Source: JACCZR01 sp963844805 (lineage in GTDB: Bacteria > Actinomycetota > Thermoleophilia > Solirubrobacterales > Thermoleophilaceae). From it: a DNA stretch of 64,000 bases. Position 1 is the first letter of the stretch, and the number at the start of each line of letters is the position of its first letter. Position numbers and translations under genes: made by a program. The DNA lies in assembly GCA_963844805.1 (NCBI GenBank), contig CAWJPU010000012.1, positions 248,001-312,000 on the forward strand, written 5' to 3'. The notes beneath the pieces were generated by a model, which saw nothing but the letters and a program-made list of their open reading frames with translations, was not told the DNA's origin and made no database searches. Below are positions 23,615-33,867 of this stretch, piece by piece.

Positions 23615-26024
23615 TTGACTCGCGCCGTCTACGACCCCAAGCAGATCGAGCCCAAGTGGCAGCGGCTGTGGGCCGACGAGCGCACATGGGAGGTCTCCAA
23701 CGAGCCCGACGAGCGGCCCAAGTCCTACGTGCTGGAGATGCTGCCCTACCCCTCGGGCGAGCCGCACATCGGACATCTGAAGGTCTATTCGGTGGGCGAC
23801 GCGATCGCCCACTTCCGGCGCCGCAACGGCTACCGCGTGGTGCACCCGCTCGGCTACGACGCGTTCGGCCTGCCCGCCGAGAACCACGCCATCCGCACGG
23901 GCCAGCACCCGCGCGAGTCCACCGAGACCTCGATCGCCGAGTTTCGGCGCCAGTTCGAGAGCTGGGGCATCTCGATCGACTGGACGCGCGAGTTCGGCAC
24001 GCACGAGCCGCGCTACTACCGCTGGACGCAGTGGATCTTCCTGCGCCTGTTCGAGCAGGGCCTGGCCTACCGCAGCGAGGCCGCGGTCAACTGGTGCCCC
24101 AAGGACCAGACGGTGCTGGCCAACGAGCAGGTGATCGACGGCCGCTGCGAGCGCTGCGGCAGCGTCGTCGAGTCGCGCTCGCTGGAGCAGTGGTTCTTCA
24201 AGATCACCGATTACGCCGACCGCCTGCTCGAGGACCTGGACAACATCGACTGGCCCGCGCACGTCAAGACGATGCAGCGGAACTGGATCGGGCGCTCGGA
24301 GGGCGCGCAGGTCAGCTTCCGCTGCGCGGAGCTGGGCACCGACTACGAAGTGTTCACCACCCGCCCCGACACCCTGTTCGGCGCCACCTTCTTCGTGATG
24401 GCGCCCGAGCACCCCGACGTGCTGCGCATGTCCGACGCGCCCGAGGTGCGCGAGTACGTGGAGCGCGCGCTCACGGCCTCCGCCGAGGAGCGCGGCGAGG
24501 AGGATCGGGAGAAGACCGGCGTGGCGCTGGGCCGCCACGGTGACCAACCCGGTCAACGGCGAGGAGCTGCCGGTGTTCGTGGCCGACTACGTGCTGGCCG
24601 AGTACGGCACCGGCGCGATCATGGCCGTGCCGGCGCACGACGCGCGCGACTTCGAGTTCGCCCAGCGCTTCGGCCTGCCCATCCGCCAGGTGGTCGGCGG
24701 GGACGAGGAGCTGCCCTTCGCCACCGACGGCCCGATGATGAACAGCGGCCGCTTCGACGGGCTGCACAACCGCGAGGCGTTCGACCAGATCGTCGACTGG
24801 CTGGCCTCGGAGGGCAAGGGCGAGCGCGCGGTCAACTACCGCCTGCGCGACTGGCTGCTCTCACGCCAGCGCTACTGGGGCTGCCCGATCCCGATCGTGC
24901 ACTGCCCGGAGTGCGGCGAGGTGCCGGTGCCCGACGACCAGCTGCCGGTGGAGCTGCCCGATGTGGAGGACTACGCCCCGCGGGGCCGCTCGCCGCTCGC
25001 CGCCGCCGAGGACTGGGTCCGCACGACCTGTCCGAGGTGCGGTGGCGCGGCCGAGCGCGAGACCGACACGATGGACACCTTCGTCGACTCGTCCTGGTAC
25101 TTCCTGCGCTACTGCGACGCCAACAACGACGAGGCCCCGTGGGACCGCGAGGTCGTCGCCCGCTGGATGCCCGTGGACCAGTACATCGGCGGCGTCGAGC
25201 ACGCGATCCTGCACCTGATGTACGCCAGGTTCTTCACCAAGGCCCTGGCGGACCTGGAGCTGGTCGACGTCCAGGAGCCCTTCGAGGCCCTGTTCACCCA
25301 GGGCATGGTCACGCGCGGCGGGGCGAAGATGTCCAAGTCGAAGGGCAACGTGGTCTCGCCCAGCGACTACGTGGAGCGCTACGGCGCCGACACCACGCGC
25401 AGCTACATCCTCTACGTCGGTCACCCGGCCGAGGGCGGCGACTGGGCCGACGAGGGCATCGAGGGGATCCACCGCTTCCTGTCGCGGCTGTGGCGGGCGG
25501 CCGAGGAGGCGCCCGAGGGGGCGAACGAGCCGCAGGGAGAGCCGAGCGACCTGGTGCGCAAGGCGCACTGGGCGATCGACAAGGTCACGCGCGACCTCGG
25601 CGAGCGGTTCGCCACCCACACCTCGATCGCCGCGGTGATCGAGCTGGTCAACGACCTGTACCGCCTGCGCGACGAGGTCGACCCCTCGCACGTGCGCTTC
25701 GCCCTGGCCACGGCCGCCTCGCTCGTGTTCCCCTTCGCCCCGCACCTGGGCTCGGAGGTCTACGAACGCCTGACCGGCGAGCGCGTCTGGGAGCAGCCGT
25801 GGCCCCAGGCCGACCCCGACCTGCTGGCCCGGGACGAGATCCAGCTGATCGTGCAGCTGAACGGCAAGCTGATCGACCGGCTGATGGTGCCGGCGAGCGC
25901 CACCCGCGAGGAGCTGGAGGAGCACGCCCGCGGGTCCGAGCGCCTGACCGCCCGGCTCAACGGCCGCGAGATCACCAAGACCATCGTGGTGCCCGGCAAG
26001 CTCGTGAACTTCGTGGTCAGCTGA
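23615..26024 (+). CDS. leuS: Leucyl-tRNA synthetase (one frame break)
   Basis: Class I synthetase charging tRNA-Leu. HIGH motif in PYPSGEPHIGHLKVYSVGDA (about residue 45), Zn-ribbon-like CPECGEVPVPDD and CPRCGG, the CP1 editing domain (TTRPDTLFGATFFVMAPEH and EYGTGAIMAVPAHDARD, with the Asp that anchors the leucyl alpha-amino group), KMSKSKGN, anticodon domain and a C-terminal tail ending PGKLVNFVVS. The frame breaks near 24527: TGVALG joins ATVTNPVNGEELPVFVADYV if one C is removed. About 803 aa, normal. The TTG start lies 9 nt after a TACCCT box (23600-23605), without a ribosome binding site. Confidence 0.93.
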
Positions 26025-26461
26025 CCGCCTACGTTGCAGTCGTCGGTTCCTCCCAAGAGGAGCCCGAGGCGGCCGAGGAGGTGGGCCGCGAGCTGGCGCG
26101 CGCCGGCGCGGTGCTGGTCTGCGGGGGAGGCAGCGGCGTGATGGCGGCCGCGTGCAGGGGCGCAAAGGCCGAGGCGGGCACGACGCTCGGCATCCTGCCC
26201 GGCTCCGACCGCTCCGCGGCCAACGCGTGGGTCGACGTGGCGGTGGCCACCGGCCTGGGCGAGATGCGCAACGCGCTGGTGGTGCGGGCGGTCGACGCGG
26301 TGATCGCGGTGGCGGGCGGCTACGGCACGCTGTCGGAGATCGCGCTCGCTCTGCGGGACGGCGTACCGGTGGTCGGGCTGGGCACGTGGGAGATCGAGGG
26401 GGTCGTGGAAGCCTCCTCGGCCGCCGACGCCGTGGCCCGCGCGCTGGCGCCGACGACCTAG
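26021..26461 (+). CDS. LOG/TIGR00725-type Rossmann-fold nucleotide-binding protein
   Basis: 146 aa. Motifs VAVVGSSQEEPEAAEEVG (P-x-S-type N-terminus), VLVCGGGSGVMAAACRGA, LGEMRNALVVRAVDAVIAVA and GGYGTLSEIALAL match the TIGR00725/LOG-like group, related to cytokinin-activating LOG and to the DprA fold. The usual catalytic GGGYGTxEE is present as GGYGTLSEI, so phosphoribohydrolase activity is uncertain. The only reasonable start is a CTG at 26021 overlapping the leuS TGA (CTGA). Confidence 0.7.
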   Translation: MTAYVAVVGSSQEEPEAAEEVGRELARAGAVLVCGGGSGVMAAACRGAKAEAGTTLGILPGSDRSAANAWVDVAVATGLGEMRNALVVRAVDAVIAVAGGYGTLSEIALALRDGVPVVGLGTWEIEGVVEASSAADAVARALAPTT

Positions 26462-26470
26462 ACTCGCGCC

Positions 26471-27932
26471 GTGTCCGCCTCCCAGGCGCCTTTCCTCGAG
26501 GCCCTGCGCGAGTACGCCGCGCGCAACCCCGCGCGGCTGAACGTGCCAGGCCACAAGGGCGGCCCCGGGGCCGACCCCGAGCTGCGAGAGGCGATCGGCG
26601 ACCGCGCCCTGGCGCTCGACGTGCCCGCGCTCACGTGGGGCGTGGACGTGGGACCGGAGCCCACGCCGTTCCAGTCCGCCCAGGCGCTGGCGGCGGAGGC
26701 CTGGGGCGCCCGCGCGGTCCTGGTTCCTCATCAACGGCGCGTCGCAGGGCAACCACGTCGCGCTGCTGACCCTCCGTCACGAGGGCGAGGAGGTCGTGGT
26801 GCAGCGCAACGCGCACTCGAGCACGATCGACGCGCTGGTGATGACCGGGATGCGGCCGCACTTCGTGGCCCCGGAGGTCGACCCCGAGCTGGGCATCGCC
26901 CACTGCCTCACGCCCGATGCGTTGGACCGCGCGCTGACCGCGACGCCGAACGCGGTTGGGGCCACCGCGGTGTCGCCGACCTACTTCGGGGCGGTGGCCG
27001 ACGTCGCCGGCCTGGCCGAGGTCGCGCACGCCCACGGGGTGCCGTTGGTGGTCGACGAGGCGTGGGGTGCTCACCTCGCCTTCCACGAGGACCTGCCCCC
27101 GCACGCGCTGTCGCTGGGCGCCGACCTGGTCATCTCCAGCACCCACAAGATCGTCGGCAGCCTCACGCAGTCGGCGATCGTGCACCTCGGAACCGAGGAG
27201 CGCCTCGACGAGGACGTGGTGGACCGGGCGGTGACGCTGGTCGAGTCGACCAGCCCCAACTCGCTGCTGCTCGGTTCGCTGGACGCCGCCCGGCGGCTGG
27301 CGGTCACCGAGGGCCACCACCTGCTGGAGGAGACCATCGCCGCGACGGCGGAGACGCGTGCGGCGGTGCGGGCCCTGCCGGGACTGGACGTGCTCGACGA
27401 GCGGCTGGCCGGCCGCGCCGGCGTGGCCGGTTACGACCCCCTCCGCCTGGCCGTCGACGTCCGCGGGACCGGCGAGAGCGGCTACGACATCGCGCGCATC
27501 CTGCGCGAGGGCGACGACGTGAACCTGGAGCTGGCGGGCGAGAACGTGATCGTCGCCGTCTTCGGGATGGGCGAGCCCGCGCGGCCGCAGGGCGAGCGGC
27601 TGGTGGCCGCGCTGCGCCACGCCCTCGCGGGGCTCGGCGCGGGGGAGCGGCGGCGCGAGAGCTTCGCCCTCCCGCCGCCGTGGGGCGAGCTGGTGCTCTC
27701 CCCGCGCGACGCCTTCTTCGCCCCGCAGGAGGTGGTGCCCGCCGCGCAGGCCGCGGGGCGGGTGGCCGCCGAGTCGCTCGCGGCCTACCCGCCGGGCGTT
27801 CCGAACGTGCTGCCGGGGGAGCGGCTCAGCGCGGAGACGCTCGAGTACGTGCGCGAGGCGCTTGAGCATGGCGGCAGCCTGCGCGGTGCCAGCGACCGCC
27901 GGCTGCGCACCGTCCGCGTGGTGGCCGGTTGA
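26471..27932 (+). CDS. Orn/Lys/Arg decarboxylase-type PLP enzyme (one frame break)
   Basis: About 486 aa, aminotransferase-I fold of the SpeA/YaaO-like short Orn/Lys/Arg decarboxylases. ARLNVPGHKGGPGADPELRE at the N-terminus, FLINGASQGNHVALLTLRHE after a frame break near 26725 (one extra C), VDEAWGAHLAFHEDLP, the PLP Schiff-base Lys in ISSTHKIVGSLTQSA, and the C-terminal domain AAYPPGVPNVLPGERLSAET. GTG start 6 nt after a TAGACT box (26459-26464). The following gene is a ureohydrolase, so an arginine decarboxylase to agmatine route is plausible. Substrate is inferred from context only. Confidence 0.8.
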
Positions 27933-28667
27933 GCACCTTCGCGGGGCTGCCGTTCGCCGAGCGGCCCGGGTCGGAGTCGGCTGTGGTGCTGGGGGCGGAG
28001 GCGCTGCGCCCGGCGTCGGCGGGCCTGCGTCCGTGGCACCCCACGCTGGGGTTGGACGCGCTGGAGGGCGCGGTGGACGGCGGCTCGGGCCCGGTCGAGC
28101 CGTGGCTGGCGGGCGGCACAGTGCCGGTGGCGGTCGGCGGCGGCGCACTGGCCGCGCTGGCGGCGCATCACGGTCCCCTGGCGCTGCTGTCGCTCGACGC
28201 CCACGCGGAGGCCGACCGGCTGGCGAAGTGGGCCCGCGACGACCTGGTCGACCCCGGCCGCTCCGTAGTGGCGGGCTCGCGCGGCCCGCTGCCCGAGCCC
28301 GAGGAGCTCGACGCGGTGCGCGAGCGGGGCATCGACCTGCTCACCGGCGACGAGCTCCGCGCCCAGGGGCCGGGCGAGTACTCGCAGCGGGTGCTCGCGC
28401 GGACAGCGGGCGCGCGCTGCGTCCTGTCCCTCGATCTCGACGTGATCGACCCCGCCTTCGCGCCCGCGGTGGGCACTCCCGAGGTGGCCGGGCCTGCTTC
28501 CCCACGAGGCCATCACACTGCTGCGTTCGCTGGCCGGAACGTCCTTCGCGGGGTTCGAGTTGACCGGCTTCGCGCCGGAGCGCGAGGGCCCCGCGCAGAC
28601 CACCTCGGTGCTGGCCGCCAACCTCGTGTGGGAGATGCTCGCCCTCCGGGTACTTTCGGCCCCATGA
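27929..28667 (+). CDS. Ureohydrolase (agmatinase/arginase family), divergent metal site, one frame break
   Basis: About 245 aa, smaller than the usual 300. The second metal motif appears as SLDAHAEADR and the third is intact as SLDLDVIDPAFAPAVGTPEV, but the first canonical motif GGDHS is replaced by VGGGALAALAAHH. So one of the usual Mn-binding His/Asp clusters is changed. The frame breaks near 28492 (extra C); the remainder LLPHEAITLLRSLAGTSFAG, ELTGFAPEREGPAQTTSVLA ends at TGA 28665-28667. GTGA-type overlap with the decarboxylase, ATGA overlap with acyP. If active it would convert agmatine to putrescine and urea. Confidence 0.7.
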
Positions 28668-28942
28668 GCGAGAACAGGGTGCGCAGGCGGGTGGTCGCCC
28701 ACGGCCGGGTGCAGGGCGTGTTCTTTCGCGACACCGTGAAGCGCGAGGCCCAGAGCCGCGGCGTCGCGGGCTGGGTGCGCAACCGCGACGACGGCACCGT
28801 CGAGGCCGTCTTCGAGGGTCGTCCCGACGCGGTGCAGGCAATGGTGGACCTGGCCGGCAGCGGTCCGGAGAGCGCCGACGTGGCGAAGCTCGAGGCAGGC
28901 GACGAGGAGCCCGAGGGTCTGTCGGGCTTCGAAGTCCGCTAG
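28664..28942 (+). CDS. acyP: Acylphosphatase
   Basis: 92 aa. Hydrolyses carboxyl-phosphate bonds. The active-site loop HGRVQGVFFRDTVKREAQ (catalytic Arg) and GWVRNRDDGTVEAVFEG (catalytic Asn) are both present. The ATG at 28664 is within the stop of the preceding gene and also 7 nt after a TACTTT box (28651-28656), so it may be both coupled and independently transcribed. Its 3' end overlaps the opposing gene by 4 nt. Confidence 0.93.
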   Translation: MSENRVRRRVVAHGRVQGVFFRDTVKREAQSRGVAGWVRNRDDGTVEAVFEGRPDAVQAMVDLAGSGPESADVAKLEAGDEEPEGLSGFEVR

Positions 28943-30648
28943 CGCCGGCAGCGCACGGTCTTCGTGCGCCGGGGCAGCCGGCCGTCGCGCAGCCGGGCCA
29001 CGATCCTCACGCGTACCCGGCGCGGGGTCCGCCGCAGCTTCCAGCGGATCCGGAAGGGCGAGCTGCGGTCGGTCCCCTTGCGCCTGCGCACCGCGATGCG
29101 GGCGCGCAGGACCAGCGGCTCGTCGATCCCGTCCAGCCGGCCCCGCACGCGGCGGTTGCCGCAGCGCGCCACGACCCTTAGCCGCGGTGAGCGCGGAAGC
29201 TTGGGCGGGGTGGCGTCGCGCAGGGCGATCAGACCGCCGAGCGCCCCCACGTAGGCGGTGCCGTTGTCGGGGTTGATTGTCACCGGCGCGTAGTTGTTGT
29301 TGTGGCCGAAGCCGTAGCCGGCCAGTTGCTTCCAGACCGTGCGCCCGGTGCGGAAGTTCAGCGCGGTGAGGTACCACGGGTCGTCTCTGTCGCCGGGGGG
29401 CTTGGTGTAGGTGTAGACCAGCCCGCCGTCGAGCGAGACCTTCGGCACCACCGAAGGCGCGCGCTCATTCGAGCTCCAGATCTTGGGGCAGCCTCTGAGG
29501 TCGCGCCGCACGTCGACCCGCTCGAGGCCCGGCTGCGCCGTGGTCCTGCCCAGCTCCACCGAGGCCGGCCCGGTGTAGCCGTAGTTGTTCTCGGCGATCA
29601 GCGAGCGGTTGACGGCGATCAATGACTGGTCGTCCGAGCTGGCGCCCTTGTTGAAGACCGGCGTGGCGCACACCGTGCGCGGCCTGCCGCCCGTGCCGCG
29701 CCCCCGCCTCATCACCACCACCCGGATCGGGTCGGCGTTGTCGGTGATCGCCACCAGGCCGGGGCCGAACAACGTCGGCGTGGTGCCCGAGCCGTGCTGG
29801 GTCTGGCCGGGCTTCTTCTGCCCGTCGTTGGCGTAGCCCTCGCGCCACACCGTGCTGATGCCGGTGGCGCCGGCCTCGAAGCGGTACAGCGCCTTGTCGC
29901 TGACGACGTAGACGCCGTTCTCCTCGTCCACCGCGAAGGAGTTGCCGATCGGCTCGCCCAGGGCGCGGCTGCGCACGGCCCCGGTTCGCGGGTCGACCCA
30001 GCCGACCACGCCGTTCTTGGTTGCGAACCAGATGCGGCCCGACCAGTCGGGGAGCGTCGAGATCACCCCGTCGCCGCCGGCGACCGCGCCGCGGATGTCG
30101 TAGGAGGCCTGCACGTCGCGGGCGCCGGCCACGACCATGATCCGCCGGTCGGTGGTCGCGAAGACCGCCCGGTCGTGGTTGTCGAGGTAGAAGTAGCCGC
30201 CACCGGTGAAGTCCTGGAACGGGTTGGCGCTGGGCTGGCGCAGCGGCAGGGGCATCTCCTCGAGGGTGGCGAGGGAGTTCGGGTCCATGATCACCAGCGT
30301 GGGCCGGATGAGGCCGACACAGATGGTCACGATTCGCCCGCGCGAGTCGAACGTGACCGAGCCGCAGTCGGCGGTCTTGAGCGTCGAGGTCTGGCGCATC
30401 CTGTCGCCGAGCGGGCCGAGGCCGCGCGACGTGTCGGTCTGGTAGGCGTCCTGGTGCAGGTTCGAGCGGTCGTTGGGCGCCATGAACGGGTGCCGCGGCG
30501 GGGTGGGCGAGCGCAGCGGCCGCGAGTCGAACGGAGCGCCGCTGAAGTCGGAGGGCGCGCCGGTCGGACCGTCGGGGATCGGCCCGGCGGCCGCGGGGGC
30601 GGGGACCGCTGCGGCGAGGAGGCTCAGGGCCACCAGGGTGCGACGCAC
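28939..30648 (-). CDS. Secreted beta-propeller (PQQ-like) protein
   Basis: 569 aa from the GTG at 30648, which starts directly at a signal peptide (RRTLVALSLLAAAVPAPAAA) and lies 6 nt after a TACCAT box (30655-30660); a longer frame from 30687 adds a hydrophilic leader and is less likely. The body shows repeated blades (TFDSRGRIVTICVG, GRIWFATKNGVVGWVDPRTG, ENGVYVVSDKALYRFEAG, RTGRTVWKQLAG, NGTAYVGALGGLIALRD) as in PQQ-like or SMP-30-like propellers. The C-terminal 80 residues are an Arg-rich beta domain (LRVVARCGNRRVRGRLDG). No catalytic motif recognised. Confidence 0.65.
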   Translation of the reverse strand: MRRTLVALSLLAAAVPAPAAAGPIPDGPTGAPSDFSGAPFDSRPLRSPTPPRHPFMAPNDRSNLHQDAYQTDTSRGLGPLGDRMRQTSTLKTADCGSVTFDSRGRIVTICVGLIRPTLVIMDPNSLATLEEMPLPLRQPSANPFQDFTGGGYFYLDNHDRAVFATTDRRIMVVAGARDVQASYDIRGAVAGGDGVISTLPDWSGRIWFATKNGVVGWVDPRTGAVRSRALGEPIGNSFAVDEENGVYVVSDKALYRFEAGATGISTVWREGYANDGQKKPGQTQHGSGTTPTLFGPGLVAITDNADPIRVVVMRRGRGTGGRPRTVCATPVFNKGASSDDQSLIAVNRSLIAENNYGYTGPASVELGRTTAQPGLERVDVRRDLRGCPKIWSSNERAPSVVPKVSLDGGLVYTYTKPPGDRDDPWYLTALNFRTGRTVWKQLAGYGFGHNNNYAPVTINPDNGTAYVGALGGLIALRDATPPKLPRSPRLRVVARCGNRRVRGRLDGIDEPLVLRARIAVRRRKGTDRSSPFRIRWKLRRTPRRVRVRIVARLRDGRLPRRTKTVRCRR

Positions 30649-30728
30649 GGCGGCATGGTAACCCGTTTTCTCGAGCTCGTAACCCACGTCACCCTGCCCG
30701 CGCAGGCGCCGCCGTAGCTTCGCCCGCC

Positions 30729-31348
30729 GTGGTCGAGCTCACGCGTGGACAGCTGGTCGCCTGGGCGGTCGCCGCGGCGATCGCGGTGTTCGCCGCCGTG
30801 CGCCTGCTGTCGCCGGGCGGGCCCGCGCCGTCGCAGCCGCGGCCGGTGAAGGTGGGCGGCGCCGCGGCCGAGCCCGCCAAGCGGGGGCTGTACGTGCACG
30901 TCGCGGGCGCGGTGCGGCGGCCGGGGCTGTACCGGGTGCCCGGCTCGGCGCGAGTGGGCGCGGCGCTGGAGCGGGCCGGCGGCCCGGTGCGCCGGGCCGA
31001 CCTGTCCGCGGTGAACCTGGCCGCCACCGTCGAGGACGGCCAGCAGATCAAGGTGCCGAAGGTGGGGGAGAGGCCCGCGGTGGCCGCTGTCGCAGGCGCG
31101 CCGCGGGCGGCGGTGCGGGGGGCGGCGCTGCCGCGGGTGGCGGCGTGGCCGGCGGCGCGAAGCTGAGCCTGGCCTCGGCCACGATCGAGCAGCTCGACCA
31201 GCTGGACGGCATCGGCCCCACGCTCGCGAAGCGGATCGTCCAGTTCCGCGACGAGAAGGGAGGCTTCCGCTCGGTCGAGCAGCTCCGCGACGTGGAGGGC
31301 ATCGGCGAGAAGCGGTTCGCGGCGCTGCGCGAAGCGGTGGGGCCCTGA
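30729..31348 (+). CDS. comEA: ComEA family DNA-binding competence protein (one frame break)
   Basis: Membrane-anchored receptor for extracellular double-stranded DNA in natural transformation. GTG at 30729, one N-terminal membrane helix (LVAWAVAAAIAVFAAVRLL), an SLBB domain (GLYVHVAGAVRRPGLYRVPG, DLSAVNLAATVEDGQQI), a Gly/Ala linker in which the frame breaks near 31100, and a helix-hairpin-helix pair (LSLASATIEQLDQLDGIGPT, LAKRIVQFRDEKGG, LRDVEGIGEKRFAALREAV). TAGCTT box 8 nt before the start. comEC follows, as in most competence loci. Confidence 0.88.
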
Positions 31349-31375
31349 GCGGCGCGGAGGCGCCCGCGGCCGGCC

Positions 31376-33836
31376 GTGCACGGGCGCCAGCTCACCGATC
31401 GCCCCCGGCGCGGGGGAAACGCGGACGGCTCGCGCTCAGTCACGGCGGCGCTCGACCCGCGTCGCCGGCCCGCGCACGCCGCGCTCGCCGGTTTCGTAGC
31501 CGGGCTGCTGCTGTGCCGGTCGCCGGTCGAGGCGCCGGCGCTCGCGGCCGCGCTCGTGGTGGCCGCGGGCGCAGCGCTGCGCGCGGAAAGCGTTGCGCTC
31601 GCCGCCGCCGCGCTGCTCGTAGCCGGCGCCGGCTTCGGCGCCCTGCGGCTCGACGCGCTCGACCGGCCGGGAGAGCGCCTCGCCGACGGCGCCCGTGTGG
31701 CGGGCTCCGTGCACCTGCTCGAGCGCCCGCGGCGATCGGCGTTCGGCAGCCGGGCCGCGGCCGAGATCCTCGGCGGAACGGGCGCCGGGGTGCGCGTCCA
31801 GGTGCGCTCGCACCAATACCTGCGCTGGCCTCGGGGGCCGCGGCCGGGCCAGGAGCTGCGCGTGCGCGGGCGGTTCACCTCGGTCGCCGCGGTCGCGCGG
31901 CGGCCGCGGGCCGCGGGCGGGTTCGACGCCGCGGGGTTCCTGCGCTCGCGCGCCCTGGCGGGCGAGCTCCAGCTCGACGCCGTCGCCGCCACGAGCCGGT
32001 GGCGCGGCGGCCTCGCCGGCGCGGTCGACGCGATGCGCCTCCGCGCGGAGCGCGCGATCGGCCGTGGCCTCTCGCCCGCTGACGCCGCGCTGATGCGGGG
32101 GATGGTGCTCGGCCAGGACGAGGCCATCGACGAGGACCTGCGCGACAGCTTCCGCGCCAGCGGCCTCGCCCACCTCCTGGCGGTGAGTGGCCAGAACGTG
32201 GCGCTTCTGTGCGCCCTCGCGCTGCCGCTCATGGCGGCGCTTGGCGCCGCACCCGGCGTTCGCGTGGCCGTGCTGCTCGGCCTGATCGCGGTCTACGTGC
32301 CGCTGGCGGGGGCGGGCCCCTCGCTGCAAAGGGCAGGGGTGATGGGGGCGGCCGCGCTGGTGGCGATGGCGGCCTCCCGGCCGGCCTCTCGGCTGTATGC
32401 GCTGCTGCTCGCTGCCACGGCCACGCTGATGCTCAACCCGCGTGCCGCGGGCGACGTCGGGTGGCAGCTGTCGTTCGCGGCAGTGGCCGGGATCATCGTG
32501 CTGGCGCCGCCGCTGAGGCGGCGGCTGGGCCGCGTGCCCCACGCAGTGGCCGAGGGGATCGCGGTCACTGTGGCCGCCACGGTCGCGACCGCGCCGCTCA
32601 TGGCGCACCACTTCGGCTCGTTCTCGGCGGCGAGCCTGCCCGCGAACGTCATGGCGCTGCCGGCGGTCCCGCTGATCATGTGGGCGGGGATGCTGGCCGC
32701 GGCGGTGGGCCAGGTGGCCGCCCTCGGCCCGCCGTTCACGGCGGCGGCGGACCTCGGCTCGGCGGTGCTCGGGCACCTCGCCACGCCGGCCCTCAGCTTC
32801 CTGACGAACCTGGCGGAGCGGTGTGCGCAGCTACCCGGCGCCCAGCTGTCACTCCCGCTGGGCTCGCGCGTGGGCGTGGCCGGCGCCTACGCGCTGATCG
32901 CGCTCGCGGCGCTGGCCGCGCGGCACGCCGCCCGGCGCCTGCCGGGCCGGCTGGCGGCGTGGGGGCCGGCGGCCGAGGCGGCCTGGGGCTCGCTCTCGCG
33001 CGGAACGCGTCGTGCGGCAATCGGCCTGCTCGCGGCGTCGGCGCTGCTCGCGGGCGTCGCCGCTCTGGCCCGCGATCCCCCGCCCACCGAGCCGACCGTC
33101 TCGTTCCTGGACGTCGGTCAGGGGGACGCAACCCTGATCCAGGCGCCCGACGGCTCGGCCGCCCTGTTCGACGGCGGGCCGCCCGAGGGCGGGGTGGTCC
33201 GTCGCCTGCGACGGGCCGGCGTGCGCCGCCTGTCGGTCGTGGTGGCCACGCACCACTCCCGCGACCACCACGGCGGCCTCCCGGCGGTGCTCTCCGAGCT
33301 GCCGGTGGACCTGTTCCTCGACGGCGGCGACGGCACCGACGACCCCGGCTTCCGAGCCGTCCAGCGGGCCGCCGCCCGGCGCGGGATCCGCAGCGTGCCC
33401 GCGCGGGCCGGGCTCGCCCTGACCGCGGGCTCGATCGCCATCCGGATCCTCTCACCGCCGCCGCGGCCGCCCGGGCCGGCGCCGGAGGACCCCAACCCGC
33501 GGGCGGTGGTGGCGCTGGTGGAGGTGGCCGGCATGCGGCTCTTCTTGTCGGCGGACGCCGAGAGCGAGGCGCTGCTGCCGCTGGACCTTCCGCCGGTCGA
33601 CGCGATGAAGGTCCCCCATCACGGCAGCGCCGATGCGGGCCTGCCGCAGGTGCTGCGCAGGCTGCGCCCCCGGATCGCCTCGATCCCGGTGGGGGAGAAC
33701 ACCTACGGGCACCCGACCCCGTCCACGCTCCGGGCGCTCCGAGCGGCCCGGGTGCGCACCTTTCGCAACGACCGCGACGGGACCGTGAAGGTGGGCCTCC
33801 ACGACGGCCGCGCTCGAGGCGGCGGGCGAGCGCTAG
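31376..33836 (+). CDS. comEC: ComEC, DNA-uptake channel with MBL-type C-terminal domain (frame break at the end)
   Basis: About 819 aa. N-terminal DUF4131 part with two or three helices, the competence domain with many helices (SGLAHLLAVSGQNVALLCAL, the family signature; AGAGPSLQRAGVMGAAALVA), then a beta-lactamase-like domain (VSFLDVGQGDATLIQAPDGS, THHSRDHHGG as the metal motif, MKVPHHGSADAG, GHPTPSTLRALRAA). It translocates one DNA strand across the membrane. The GTG start at 31376 is weakly supported. The reading frame has no stop in place; one missing base near 33812 would give the end EAAGER at TAG 33834-33836. Confidence 0.88.
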
Positions 33837-33867
33837 GGCGTCGGCCCGGCGGCATATGCTCAGAAGC

